Source of the DNA: Siansivirga zeaxanthinifaciens CC-SAMT-1
Lineage (GTDB): Bacteria; Bacteroidota; Bacteroidia; Flavobacteriales; Flavobacteriaceae
Assembly: GCF_000941055.1 (NCBI RefSeq)
Contig: NZ_CP007202.1
Span: 182,001-246,000 of the forward strand
DNA: 64,000 nucleotides
Reading direction: 5' to 3'
The notes beneath the pieces are model-generated. The model was not told the origin of the DNA, ran no database searches, and worked only from the letters and a program-made list of their open reading frames with translations. A program made the translations under genes and the position numbers. Of the stretch, positions 24,983-35,262 are shown one piece after another. Each line of letters begins with the position of its first letter. Positions within the stretch are counted from its first letter, which is position 1.

Positions 24983-25026
24983 TATGTTAATTTAAAATTG
25001 AATGTCACAAATTATAAATTAACATA
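24983..25026. repeat. 12-bp inverted repeat directly after pyrE
   Basis: TATGTTAATTTA at 24983-24994 and TAAATTAACATA at 25015-25026, with a 20-nt loop. It has no GC core or T tail, so it is not a standard terminator. It ends 15 bp before the next ATG and could be an mRNA structure between the two genes. Confidence 0.55.
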
Positions 25027-25041
25027 AAACAACATAATAAG

Positions 25042-25437
25042 ATGAATTTAGAATCACCAACCATAAACGTAAGTAAATCTCCTGAAGAAGTTTTTAATTT
25101 TTTAGCCGATGTTAAAAATTTTGAAGCTTTAATGCCCGAAAACATTAGCAAATTTGAAGTGCTTAGTGAAGATACATTCATTTTTGCCTTGAAAGGAATG
25201 CCAGAGATTACATTAAAAAAGAAGGAATTAATACCGCCTAATAAAATTGTTCTTGGTGCTGCAGGAGGAAAAATTGACTTTTCGTTAGTTGGCGAAATTA
25301 CTCAGAAAGAAGATGCTACAAGTGATGTTCAACTAAAATTTAATGGTGATTTCAACCCTATGATGGCGATGATGATTAAAGGCCCCATTACCAAATTTAT
25401 AGAAACACTTGCTAACAGCATTCCAAAAGCTATTTAA
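25042..25437 (+). CDS. SRPBCC (START/polyketide cyclase-like) superfamily protein
   Basis: It has 131 residues. The helix-grip pattern is INVSKSPEEVFNFLADVKNFEALMP split as a strand, then helix (about 8-32), six central beta strands with the turn GAAGGKIDF, and a long C-terminal helix (FIETLANSIPKAI). It probably binds a small hydrophobic ligand; the function is unknown. It lies 59 bp after pyrE, likely in one transcript. Its stop overlaps birA on the other strand by 4 bp. Confidence 0.8.
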   Translation: MNLESPTINVSKSPEEVFNFLADVKNFEALMPENISKFEVLSEDTFIFALKGMPEITLKKKELIPPNKIVLGAAGGKIDFSLVGEITQKEDATSDVQLKFNGDFNPMMAMMIKGPITKFIETLANSIPKAI

Positions 25438-26165
25438 TATATCAGCGTAATTTCTTTTAAACTAAATTCTTTAATGATATCATCTTCTAATAAAACTTGA
25501 AGATTTCCATAATTAGAAACGCCTTTTATAATTCCAGAAAACATCAAACCTTCGGCATCTTTAAATGTTGAAGGTTTATTTTTTCTAAAAAGTAAATCTT
25601 CGTATTGCAATTTTAAATCTTCAAATTGACCTTCATTTAACTTGTTGAAATAAATCTTCAAATTATTTACAATTAAAATCGCTAACTCATCAATATTATA
25701 AACATCACCTGTAATAAGTTTTAAAGATGATGCTTTGGGTAAGTTTTCAAATTCTGTTTGATTCACATTCAGCCCCATTCCAATAATAGAATTAGAAACT
25801 GTTTGATTTCGCATTATATTTTCAATTAAAATACCGCAAATCTTCTTATTCTCTGCCAAAATGTCGTTTGGCCATTTAATTGCCAATTTAGGTATAGAAA
25901 AAAATTGAAGAGTCTTAACAAGCGCCAAAGAAGTAGCTATACTAATATAAAAAACATGCTGAAATTCTAGTCCTGAAAATTTTTTATACACACTGAAGGT
26001 TAGATTTTTAGACGACTTCGAGGTCCAAACAGACCCCATTTGCCCACGCCCTTCTAGTTGTGCTTCGGTCATGACAATTGTGAAATCATCTAAAGCTTCT
26101 TGGGCAGAAAGTTTCTTTAAATAACTATTAGTAGAATCGATGGCATTAAGTTTGATTATATGCAT
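25434..26165 (-). CDS. birA: Biotin--[acetyl-CoA carboxylase] ligase
   Basis: It attaches biotin to carboxylase carrier proteins via biotinyl-AMP. It has 243 residues, a catalytic domain alone, without the DNA-binding domain of E. coli BirA, so it should not act as a repressor. The biotin-binding loop is EGRGQMGSVWTS (about 37-48); KWPNDILAENKKICGIL (about 96-112) is the second signature; GMGLNVNQ (about 126-133) the third. It is divergent from rsfS. Confidence 0.92.
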   Translation of the reverse strand: MHIIKLNAIDSTNSYLKKLSAQEALDDFTIVMTEAQLEGRGQMGSVWTSKSSKNLTFSVYKKFSGLEFQHVFYISIATSLALVKTLQFFSIPKLAIKWPNDILAENKKICGILIENIMRNQTVSNSIIGMGLNVNQTEFENLPKASSLKLITGDVYNIDELAILIVNNLKIYFNKLNEGQFEDLKLQYEDLLFRKNKPSTFKDAEGLMFSGIIKGVSNYGNLQVLLEDDIIKEFSLKEITLIY

Positions 26166-26231
26166 TTAATAGTTATTATTGACAATGAAAATCTTATGCT
26201 TTTTTTAAGGCATAAAGAACTAAAAAAATAA

Positions 26232-26239
26232 TAACTTTG
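26232..26239 (+). promoter_or_regulatory. -7 promoter box of rsfS-ftsH
   Basis: TAACTTTG, an exact TAnnTTTG, 19 bp before the rsfS ATG. No clear -33 is seen. Confidence 0.5.
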
Positions 26240-26258
26240 CAAAAATTAAAAAAATTTA

Positions 26259-26630
26259 ATGGCGAAAAAAAATACAAGTGCAGACCAGTTAATATCTGTT
26301 ATAATAAGTGGAATAGAAGATGTTAAAGGAAAAGAAATTAACATCCTAGATTTAAGAGAAATTGAAAATACGGTTTGCGATTACTTTATAATTTGTGAAG
26401 GAACTTCAAACACACAAGTTAACGCTATAGTCAATTCAGTACAGAAAAAAGTAAGCAAAGAACTTAAAGACAATCCATGGCATACCGAAGGTATTGACAA
26501 TGCCGAGTGGGTTTTAATTGATTATGTAAATGTCGTGGTGCACGTATTCCAAAAGCACATAAGACAGTATTACGATATTGAAAGTCTTTGGGGAGATGCT
26601 AAAACAACAGTTATAGAAACGAGTTATTAA
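26259..26630 (+). CDS. rsfS: Ribosomal silencing factor RsfS
   Basis: It has 123 residues. RsfS binds ribosomal protein uL14 and blocks subunit joining under nutrient shortage. Signatures are EINILDLREIENTVCDYFIICEG split around residues 25-47 (the DxxxxxxxxDYFVI core), SNTQVNAI, WHTEGIDNAEWVLIDYVNVV and VHVFQKHIRQYYDIESLWGDA. It starts the rsfS-ftsH pair (5 bp gap), a common bacterial neighbourhood. It has a promoter box 19 bp upstream. Confidence 0.94.
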   Translation: MAKKNTSADQLISVIISGIEDVKGKEINILDLREIENTVCDYFIICEGTSNTQVNAIVNSVQKKVSKELKDNPWHTEGIDNAEWVLIDYVNVVVHVFQKHIRQYYDIESLWGDAKTTVIETSY

Positions 26631-26635
26631 AAAAC

Positions 26636-28579
<1,944 letters not shown>

Positions 28580-28609
28580 TATTTTATTCAATTTTGATAA
28601 GCTTTATGT

Positions 28610-28650
28610 AAAAATCTTAAATTAGCGTGATGGTTAATTTAAGATTTTTT
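28610..28650 (+). terminator. Terminator after ftsH
   Basis: AAAAATCTTAAATTA (28610-28624) and TAATTTAAGATTTTT (28635-28649) form a perfect 15-bp stem with a 10-nt loop and a T run. TATATTTG at 28650-28657 overlaps its tail and is a possible -7 box for the next operon. Confidence 0.75.
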
Positions 28651-28696
28651 ATATTTGATAAAATCTAAAAATATAGTGTTAATAGCAGCTAACTAA

Positions 28697-29305
28697 ATGA
28701 GTCTTTTTAGAAAAATTTTTGGTTCTAAAAATGATGATTCAAAAGAAGAACTAAAGTCTACAGATAGAGGCAAATACATGCCTGAAATTAAATTACCAAT
28801 AGATGAAAGGTTTACAATAAACTTTAAAGCTAATGGTGGTAAGTTTTTATACTGTGAAAATTTAAACGAAGTTTTTGAAAATCTTGAAAATATCTTAATT
28901 GAAAATCAATGGGATAACAAAAAAGGTTATATTATTGATACCAACCTTAAGGAGAAATTTAAAAATTCAAACTTCACTCCTACCCAAAGTATAGCCGAAT
29001 CGTCATTTTTTCTAACTACTTGTGAAAATTTAATCGCTAGTGACGGGTCTTTATTTATCTGTTCCAATCAGATATTTGAGAAAAAATTACCGGAATTACC
29101 TGAAAACTTTATTGTTTTTTCCACAACAAGCCAAATTGTTGAAAGCATAAGCGAAGGTCTTAGAGGCATCAACAGAAATAATAAGCAAAAAATACCTACC
29201 AATATTACGACCATTAAGCATTTTAAATCTAATGACGATAATAACTTTTTAAAGTACGGTAGTAGTTTAAAAAACTTATACTTACTTCTATTAGAAGACC
29301 TTTAG
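28697..29305 (+). CDS. LUD domain (LutC/YkgG-like) protein
   Basis: It has 202 residues. The C-terminal half has the LUD pattern: an acidic, Ser/Thr-rich turn (ESSFFLTTCENLIASDGS, about 109-126), a hydrophobic strand and LPENFIVFSTTSQIVESI (about 136-153). LUD proteins act in lactate utilisation in other bacteria (LutC), but flavobacterial members beside cdsA and psd have no known substrate. It is a single domain without iron-sulfur motifs. It is two bp before cdsA, so it is an operon leader with the phospholipid genes. Confidence 0.75.
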   Translation: MSLFRKIFGSKNDDSKEELKSTDRGKYMPEIKLPIDERFTINFKANGGKFLYCENLNEVFENLENILIENQWDNKKGYIIDTNLKEKFKNSNFTPTQSIAESSFFLTTCENLIASDGSLFICSNQIFEKKLPELPENFIVFSTTSQIVESISEGLRGINRNNKQKIPTNITTIKHFKSNDDNNFLKYGSSLKNLYLLLLEDL

Positions 29306-29306
29306 A

Positions 29307-30128
29307 ATGAAAGAAACTTTAATACGTTCCTTTTCTGGCGCCTTGTACGTCTTACTGCTTATTGTTTGTATTCAATACAAATTACCATTAATTATATTAT
29401 TTTTTATTTTTGGTATTATTAGTCTTATTGAATTTAAAAAACTAATTCAATTAAAGAGCAACACCCCCTACTTTATATTTGTAATAATATATACTGCATT
29501 TTCGTATTGGATTATTAATCCTCAATATGTAAAAGGTATTGATGAAATAAAACAAATTTTAATGGTTTTATCGATTTTTGTAGAACTCTTTCTAATTAAA
29601 GATTTATTCTCACAAAGCATTATCCCTTTATTTAGCACGAAACGTTTTATATTAACTACATTCTATATAACCACTTCCTTTGTATTTCTAATTTTAATTG
29701 CCGATTACAATACCGTTTACGATGCTAATATTTTACTAAGTTGTTTTATTTTAATTTGGGTAAACGATTCGTTTGCTTACTTAGTAGGTAAAAATTTTGG
29801 AAAACAGAAGCTTTTCGAAAAAATATCACCAAAGAAAACGGTTGAAGGTTTTTTAGGAGGTTTATTTTTTTCATGCGTAGCTAGTTATTTTATTAGTACC
29901 TTTGCACCCAGTTTAACCTTTACAAATTGGCTTATTTTAAGCATCATTATAAGTGTTTTCGGCACTTTAGGAGACTTAATTGAATCTAAGTTTAAACGAC
30001 AAGCAAACGTTAAAGATAGTGGAGCAATAATGCCAGGACATGGCGGTTTATTAGATCGATTAGACAGCATTATATTTGCCGCACCATTTATCTATTTATT
30101 TTTAAGAATTATTAAATATGTTTCATAA
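29307..30128 (+). CDS. cdsA: Phosphatidate cytidylyltransferase (CDP-diglyceride synthase)
   Basis: It forms CDP-diacylglycerol from phosphatidate and CTP in the inner membrane. It has 273 residues with about eight membrane segments. The CDS signature near the C-terminus is SKFKRQANVKDSGAIMPGHG with GGLLDRLDSI (about 227-255). DSFAYLVGKNFGKQKLFEKISPKKTVEG, read as blocks around 151-178, is also conserved. It is 1 bp after the LUD gene and overlaps psd by 11 bp. Confidence 0.94.
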   Translation: MKETLIRSFSGALYVLLLIVCIQYKLPLIILFFIFGIISLIEFKKLIQLKSNTPYFIFVIIYTAFSYWIINPQYVKGIDEIKQILMVLSIFVELFLIKDLFSQSIIPLFSTKRFILTTFYITTSFVFLILIADYNTVYDANILLSCFILIWVNDSFAYLVGKNFGKQKLFEKISPKKTVEGFLGGLFFSCVASYFISTFAPSLTFTNWLILSIIISVFGTLGDLIESKFKRQANVKDSGAIMPGHGGLLDRLDSIIFAAPFIYLFLRIIKYVS

Positions 30129-30774
30129 AGAAGGTTATAAAATAATCGTTATTACTTTTATTTTTGTTGTTATAAGTGCTTTGTTAGTCGACAATTTCGT
30201 TGGCGTTTATTGGCTTCGAATGTTGCTGTTACTTCTAATTGTAGCATTTTTAATAATAATCCTTCAGTTTTTTAGAAACCCAAAAAGAAACACTGTTTTA
30301 AATGAAAAACAAGTTGTCTCTCCCGTAGATGGTAAAGTTGTTGTTATTGAAGAAGTTTTTGAAAAAGAATTTTTTAATGAAAAAAGACTTCAAGTGAGCG
30401 TGTTTATGTCTCCAATAAACGTTCATGTAACACGTTATCCTATTGGTGGAAATGTTATATTTAGCAAATATCACCCTGGTAAATTTCTAGTAGCTTGGCA
30501 TCCAAAAGCAAGCGAAGAAAACGAAAGAACCACCGTTGTTGTAGAAAACGAAACTTACGGTAAAGTTTTGTTTAGACAAATAGCTGGTGCCTTAGCAAAA
30601 CGAATTGTAAATTATGCTAAAGTAGGCGACGCGGTTGTTCAAGGAACAGATAGTGGATTTATAAAATTCGGTTCGAGAGTAGATTTATTTTTACCTTTAG
30701 ATACTAAAATTAAAGTAGCATTAAATCAAAAAGTAAGAGGTGGAGAAAGTATTATTGCAGAGCTTAATGAATAG
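30118..30774 (+). CDS. psd: Phosphatidylserine decarboxylase family protein
   Basis: It decarboxylates phosphatidylserine to phosphatidylethanolamine at the membrane. It has 218 residues, the short form. Two membrane segments (about 8-26 and 30-52) come first. The catalytic region has VSPVDGKVVVIEE (about 62-74), SVFMSPINVHVTRYP (about 98-112) and the self-cleavage site FGSRVDLFLP (about 181-190), with Gly-Ser giving the pyruvoyl group. It overlaps cdsA and the acyl-CoA-binding gene at either end, an intact phospholipid operon. Confidence 0.93.
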   Translation: MFHKEGYKIIVITFIFVVISALLVDNFVGVYWLRMLLLLLIVAFLIIILQFFRNPKRNTVLNEKQVVSPVDGKVVVIEEVFEKEFFNEKRLQVSVFMSPINVHVTRYPIGGNVIFSKYHPGKFLVAWHPKASEENERTTVVVENETYGKVLFRQIAGALAKRIVNYAKVGDAVVQGTDSGFIKFGSRVDLFLPLDTKIKVALNQKVRGGESIIAELNE

Positions 30775-31033
30775 TGAAGAATTAGAAATAGAATTTCAAG
30801 ATGCCGTAAAAAGGGTTAACGACTACACCGATCCTTTTCCTGCTGATGTGCTTTTAAATTTGTATGCCTATTACAAAAAAGCTACAAACGATTACAGCCG
30901 ACCAAGCAGTAAAAAGGCCATTATAAATGCTTTTAAAACCAACGCCTTGTTTCAAGTAAAAAACTTAAGTCAGGACGAAGCAAAAAGATTATATATCGAT
31001 TTGGTTAACAAGTATTTCCTTTACGGTAAATAA
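30767..31033 (+). CDS. Acyl-CoA-binding protein
   Basis: It has 88 residues from ATG 30767, overlapping the psd stop by 8 bp. A GTG 27 bp upstream is in frame but lies deep in psd. The four-helix ACBP fold is recognisable: EFQDAVKRVNDYTDPFP (about 9-25), LLNLYAYYKKATNDYSRP (about 30-47) and the C-terminal AKRLYIDLVNKYF. It binds long-chain acyl-CoA and probably buffers substrates for phospholipid synthesis encoded just upstream. ACBP is mainly eukaryotic but known in Bacteroidota. Confidence 0.88.
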   Translation: MNSEELEIEFQDAVKRVNDYTDPFPADVLLNLYAYYKKATNDYSRPSSKKAIINAFKTNALFQVKNLSQDEAKRLYIDLVNKYFLYGK

Positions 31034-31060
31034 TTATTTATCTTTCTTTTTACAATCTAT

Positions 31061-32836
31061 CTACATTCTATCTGGGACTTGAATTCCCAGAACGCTAAAA
31101 GCATTTTTAATTGTTAAAGCGACTTTCTTAGAAAGCTGCACTCTAAATATTTTTTCATTTTCAATATCGGCTCCCAAAATAGATACGTTTTGATAAAATG
31201 AATTAAATTCTTTTACTAAATCGTAAGTGTAATTAGCTACTAGTGCAGGACTGTGTTGATTGGCTGCATTTTGAATTACTTCTGGAAACATTTCTAATTG
31301 CTTCAACAAGGCTTTTTCTTTTGGATTTAAATTGATTGCGATATCCTGAGAAACATCAAATTCTGCCTTACGTAAAATGGCTTGAATTCTTGCATACGTA
31401 TATTGAATAAACGGCCCTGTATTACCTTGAAAATCTATAGATTCTTTTGGGTCAAACAAAATACGTTTCTTAGGGTCTACTTTTAAGATGTAATATTTCA
31501 AAGCACCCAAACCAATAGTTTTATACAACGCTTGTTTTTCTTGAGTAGTGTAACCATCAAGTTTGCCTAATTCTTCTGAAATCTCTCCAGCAGTCTTAGC
31601 CATTTCATCAATTAAATCATCTGCATCAACAACGGTTCCTTCACGGCTTTTCATTTTTCCGCTTGGCAAATCTACCATACCATAACTTAAATGGTATAAA
31701 TTTTCTGCCCATTCAAAACCTAATTTCTTAAGAATTAAAAATAATACTTGAAAATGGTAGTCTTGTTCATTACCAACAGTGTAAACCATACCGCCTACAT
31801 CTGGAAAATCCTTAATTCTTTGTATGGCAGTACCTATATCTTGTGTCATGTAAACAGCCGTACCATCGGCACGTTGAACTATTTTTTTATCGAGACCATC
31901 ACTTGTTAAATCGCACCATACAGAACCATCGGCTTCCTTTTCAAATACACCCGATTTTAAACCTTCGGCAACAAATTCTTTTCCTAACAAATACGTATTA
32001 CTTTCATAATACAATGTATCGAAATCGACACCTAAATTTTTATAGGTTTCATTAAATCCTTTATAAACCCAACCATTCATTGTCTCCCACAACGCTACGA
32101 TTTCTTCATCTCCTGCCTCCCACTTTAACAACATATCTTGCGCTTGTAACAGTAAAGGAGCCGATTTTTTTGCTTCTTCTTCACTTAAACCTGAAGCTTT
32201 AAGCGTTTCTATTTCTTTTTTATATTCTTGATCGAACTTAACATAGTAATTTCCAACCAATTTATCACCCTTTAAACCGGTGGTTTCAGGAGTTTCATTA
32301 TTACCAAAAAGCTTCCACGCTAACATACTTTTACATATGTGAATACCCCGATCGTTAATGATTTGGGTTTTATAAACCTTCTTGCCTGAAGCCTTTAAAA
32401 TTTCGGCTACACTATACCCCAAAAGATTGTTTCTTACATGACCTAAATGCAACGGTTTGTTTGTATTGGGTGAAGAATACTCGACCATAATGGCTTTTTC
32501 GTTTGGGTTTGGTGAAACGAAACCATACAAATCATCATTTTTTATTTTGTTAAAAAATTTGATATAATAAGTATCGGCTATAACAATATTTAAAAAGCCC
32601 TTCACAACATTAAAAGCACTTACCTCGTCTACATTTTCAAGAAGATAATTTCCAATAACCTCGCCTATTTGAACAGGATTACCTTTAACAAAACGTAGCA
32701 TTGGGAAAATCACAACAGTTATATCGCCTTCAAATTCTTTTCTTGTAGCCTGAAATTCTACAGATTCGAGATTTACATTAAACGTCGTTAAAACAGCTTG
32801 TTTTACTTGGTTAGATATTATGTCTTGAAGATTCAT
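31061..32836 (-). CDS. argS: Arginyl-tRNA synthetase
   Basis: It has 591 residues, a class I synthetase. An N-terminal Arg-tRNA domain of about 110 residues precedes the HIGH-type motif NKPLHLGHVRNN (about 127-138). A KMSKS-like GKMKSREGTVV (about 388-398) follows, then the anticodon domain ending DRM at the C-terminus (LGIQVPDRM), as usual. It is convergent with the ACBP gene, 27 bp apart. It has its own promoter box. Confidence 0.96.
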   Translation of the reverse strand: MNLQDIISNQVKQAVLTTFNVNLESVEFQATRKEFEGDITVVIFPMLRFVKGNPVQIGEVIGNYLLENVDEVSAFNVVKGFLNIVIADTYYIKFFNKIKNDDLYGFVSPNPNEKAIMVEYSSPNTNKPLHLGHVRNNLLGYSVAEILKASGKKVYKTQIINDRGIHICKSMLAWKLFGNNETPETTGLKGDKLVGNYYVKFDQEYKKEIETLKASGLSEEEAKKSAPLLLQAQDMLLKWEAGDEEIVALWETMNGWVYKGFNETYKNLGVDFDTLYYESNTYLLGKEFVAEGLKSGVFEKEADGSVWCDLTSDGLDKKIVQRADGTAVYMTQDIGTAIQRIKDFPDVGGMVYTVGNEQDYHFQVLFLILKKLGFEWAENLYHLSYGMVDLPSGKMKSREGTVVDADDLIDEMAKTAGEISEELGKLDGYTTQEKQALYKTIGLGALKYYILKVDPKKRILFDPKESIDFQGNTGPFIQYTYARIQAILRKAEFDVSQDIAINLNPKEKALLKQLEMFPEVIQNAANQHSPALVANYTYDLVKEFNSFYQNVSILGADIENEKIFRVQLSKKVALTIKNAFSVLGIQVPDRM

Positions 32837-32859
32837 TTATCGTCTCTTTTTTAGGTGAG

Positions 32860-32867
32860 CAAAGATA
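32860..32867 (-). promoter_or_regulatory. -7 promoter box of argS
   Basis: The minus-strand reading is TATCTTTG, an exact TAnnTTTG, 23 bp before the argS ATG. Confidence 0.5.
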
Positions 32868-33200
32868 AAACTTTTATTAAAGCTTAACTGTAAAATTTAA
32901 TTTTAATAAAAGACTTCAATCGATAAATTCGAAGGACTTTAAATAAAAACTTACCGTTTTTCTATGAATTTTGCCTTTTATCTATTCGTCGATATTTTAG
33001 CTTTTAAAGCCGTTCCTTTCGTCTAATTTATTGGCTTTAAAACGCAGAAATTAGATTATTATAATGGATTTTATAACTTTTGTCGTAGTGTATTTTCGAT
33101 TTTTCGGGAATACCACATTTTATAATATTTCAACACTAAAAAGCATTCTTTTTTTCCCTCAATTAAGACTACTTTTATTATTGCTTTATACATAAAGTTG
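32868..33200. other. Non-coding gap with two inverted repeats
   Basis: No ORF of note lies between argS and the histidine kinase. Two inverted repeats are present: CTTTTATTAAA (32871-32881) with TTTAATAAAAG (32902-32912), and TTTTAAAGCC (33002-33011) with GGCTTTAAAA (33033-33042). The second has a 10-bp stem with a 21-nt loop but no T tail. Nothing else is recognisable here; an undescribed small RNA is possible but unsupported. Confidence 0.45.
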
Positions 33201-33208
33201 TAATTTTG
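33201..33208 (+). promoter_or_regulatory. -7 promoter box abutting the histidine kinase gene
   Basis: TAATTTTG, an exact TAnnTTTG, 6 bp before the ATG at 33215; a TTG at 33181 is 17 bp upstream of the box, slightly short of the usual spacing. A leaderless or near-leaderless mRNA is expected. Confidence 0.5.
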
Positions 33209-33214
33209 TAATTT

Positions 33215-35260
33215 ATGAGGAGATTAATTACTTCAATTATTTTTTTATCTATTTTTCTTGGTTTCTCGCAAACTAAAGAGATAGATAACTTATCTATTGA
33301 ATTAGCTTTTCAAACTCAAGACTCTCTAAAAGTTGAAATTTCACTTAAACTGGTTAAATCGTTATATGAAATTAACGATTTTGATAAGGCTATAAAATAT
33401 CTTATTGAGAGCGAAAAATTATCAAAAAAACTAAATTACTCGAAAGGTCTTGCTGAAATTAGTTATTATAAAGCCTTAATTTATGCTAAAAAAGGTGATT
33501 ATATTAATGCCGTTAGTGGATACATGCAGGCTAAAGCTTTGTTTGTTACATTAAACGATTCTTTAAATGTTGCCAAAGTTAACAACAGTATTGGTTTAAT
33601 TGAAATTAAGAGAGGTAACTTCACAAAAGGACTACAATATTCGCTTGCTGCCATAAAAGAATTAAAAAGACAAAATCTTAAAAAAGATCTTTGTTTAGCC
33701 TACGAAAATCTTGCCGAAGCTTATACTAATATTAAAGCATACGATAAAGCCATTGAATTTAATTTAAAAACTCTTGAAATTCAAGAAGAACTAAACGATT
33801 TTAAGGGGATTTCGCAAACAAATAGTAGAATAGCAGAATTATATTCGTTTAACAAAGAATACAGAAAAGCTATAGAATATTACGAAAAAGTATTAGAAAC
33901 AACTGATAACGATTCTATAAGCGGACATATTTATACAAATTTAGCCAACCAATATTTAAAGTTTAACGATTATCAAAAATCTGAAAATTATTTCCTTAAA
34001 GGATTAAAAATTAGCAGAGCAGATAATAATAAACCCGGAATTTTATTTGCATTAAACGGATTAGGAGAACTTTACTTAAAACAAAAAAGACTTGTTCTTG
34101 CCGAACTACAATTGTCTGAAGCAGGTTCTATTGCCAAAAACTTAAAAAACAAACCTGAGCTTTTGAGATATTATAAATCCATGAAGGATTTAGATTCTAC
34201 CAAAGGAAAGTTTAACAGAGCTTATATTTGGCAAAGCGAATATTATAAGTTGAAAACAGAATTAGACAAGGAAAATCAAATAAAAGCCCCTGTAATTTCT
34301 GATTCTGATTTAGAATTAAATTCAGACTTTAACTCTAATGAAGCCTTAAATCCAGATCCAACAAAACCATTTGAAGCTACAGGAGATGATGACTCTGATA
34401 AATTTAAAATTATTCTTTATGTTTTATTAGCTGCATTAGCTGTGGTTTCTACCTTTTTAGTTTTAATTTATTTAAAACGAAATAATAATATTAAATACAC
34501 TCAAGAATTAGAAGAAAAAAACTTAAAAATAGAATTACAAAATGAAGCATTTTTAGAACAAACAAAGCATCTAGAAAATGTTAATAATGTAAAAGACAAA
34601 CTATTCTCTATAGTTTCACACGATTTAAAAGATTCGCTTTCTTCAATAAATGGTTTTATTAATTTATTAAGAGAAGGCTCTCTGTCGCGCGAGGAGTTCG
34701 ACAATTTAATTCCTGAATTAAGTGAAAACGCTAACAATGCCTCTTTACTACTTTATAATTTACTAAACTGGTCTAAATCGCAAATGCAATCACTTGTTGC
34801 TAAACCCGAACTTTTTGATGTACAAGAAGTATTTGTAGATAAAGTAAAACTAATTGAACAACGTGCAGAAAGTAAAGGCATTGAGTTAAAAGATCATTCG
34901 TTTAGAGATTTTGCCTATGCCGATAAAAGTATGTTTGAAATAGTCGTTCAAAATTTATTAGCTAATGCTTTAAAATTCTGTAAAAGAGGTGATACCATTA
35001 CTATTACAAACCATATAAGTAATGGCAATTGCATCGTTTGCATATCAGACACCGGTATTGGAATTTCAAAAGAAAATATCTCGAAACTTTTTAAGAACAG
35101 CTCGTTTACCACATTAGGCACTAACAATGAAAAAGGAACTGGTTTAGGCTTATCTATTTGTAATGAATTAATAGAATTGAACAATGGTAAAATTTGGGTA
35201 GAAAGCACCGAAAATGTTGGTAGTTCTTTCTATGTTCAATTACCGAAATCTAAAAAATAA
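33215..35260 (+). CDS. TPR-containing sensor histidine kinase
   Basis: It has 681 residues. A signal peptide (1 to about 19) is followed by an exported TPR array (about 30-340), for example NSIGLIEIKRGNFTKGLQYS and YENLAEAYTNIKAYDKAIEF. Then come an acidic linker, one transmembrane segment (about 398-420) and a coiled coil. HisKA has phospho-acceptor His469 in FSIVSHDLKDSL. HATPase_c has the N box NLLANALKF, G1 DTGIGIS and G2 GTGLGLSI. No receiver or response regulator is encoded nearby, so it is an orphan kinase; the partner is unknown. Its stop is 2 bp from the convergent ctlX gene. Confidence 0.9.
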   Translation: MRRLITSIIFLSIFLGFSQTKEIDNLSIELAFQTQDSLKVEISLKLVKSLYEINDFDKAIKYLIESEKLSKKLNYSKGLAEISYYKALIYAKKGDYINAVSGYMQAKALFVTLNDSLNVAKVNNSIGLIEIKRGNFTKGLQYSLAAIKELKRQNLKKDLCLAYENLAEAYTNIKAYDKAIEFNLKTLEIQEELNDFKGISQTNSRIAELYSFNKEYRKAIEYYEKVLETTDNDSISGHIYTNLANQYLKFNDYQKSENYFLKGLKISRADNNKPGILFALNGLGELYLKQKRLVLAELQLSEAGSIAKNLKNKPELLRYYKSMKDLDSTKGKFNRAYIWQSEYYKLKTELDKENQIKAPVISDSDLELNSDFNSNEALNPDPTKPFEATGDDDSDKFKIILYVLLAALAVVSTFLVLIYLKRNNNIKYTQELEEKNLKIELQNEAFLEQTKHLENVNNVKDKLFSIVSHDLKDSLSSINGFINLLREGSLSREEFDNLIPELSENANNASLLLYNLLNWSKSQMQSLVAKPELFDVQEVFVDKVKLIEQRAESKGIELKDHSFRDFAYADKSMFEIVVQNLLANALKFCKRGDTITITNHISNGNCIVCISDTGIGISKENISKLFKNSSFTTLGTNNEKGTGLGLSICNELIELNNGKIWVESTENVGSSFYVQLPKSKK

Positions 35261-35262
35261 AA

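Noticed and set aside
32837..33214. tRNA or known structured RNA in the argS-kinase gap
   Set aside because: No cloverleaf with an anticodon stem and TTCRA-type arm could be found by eye; only simple inverted repeats are present.
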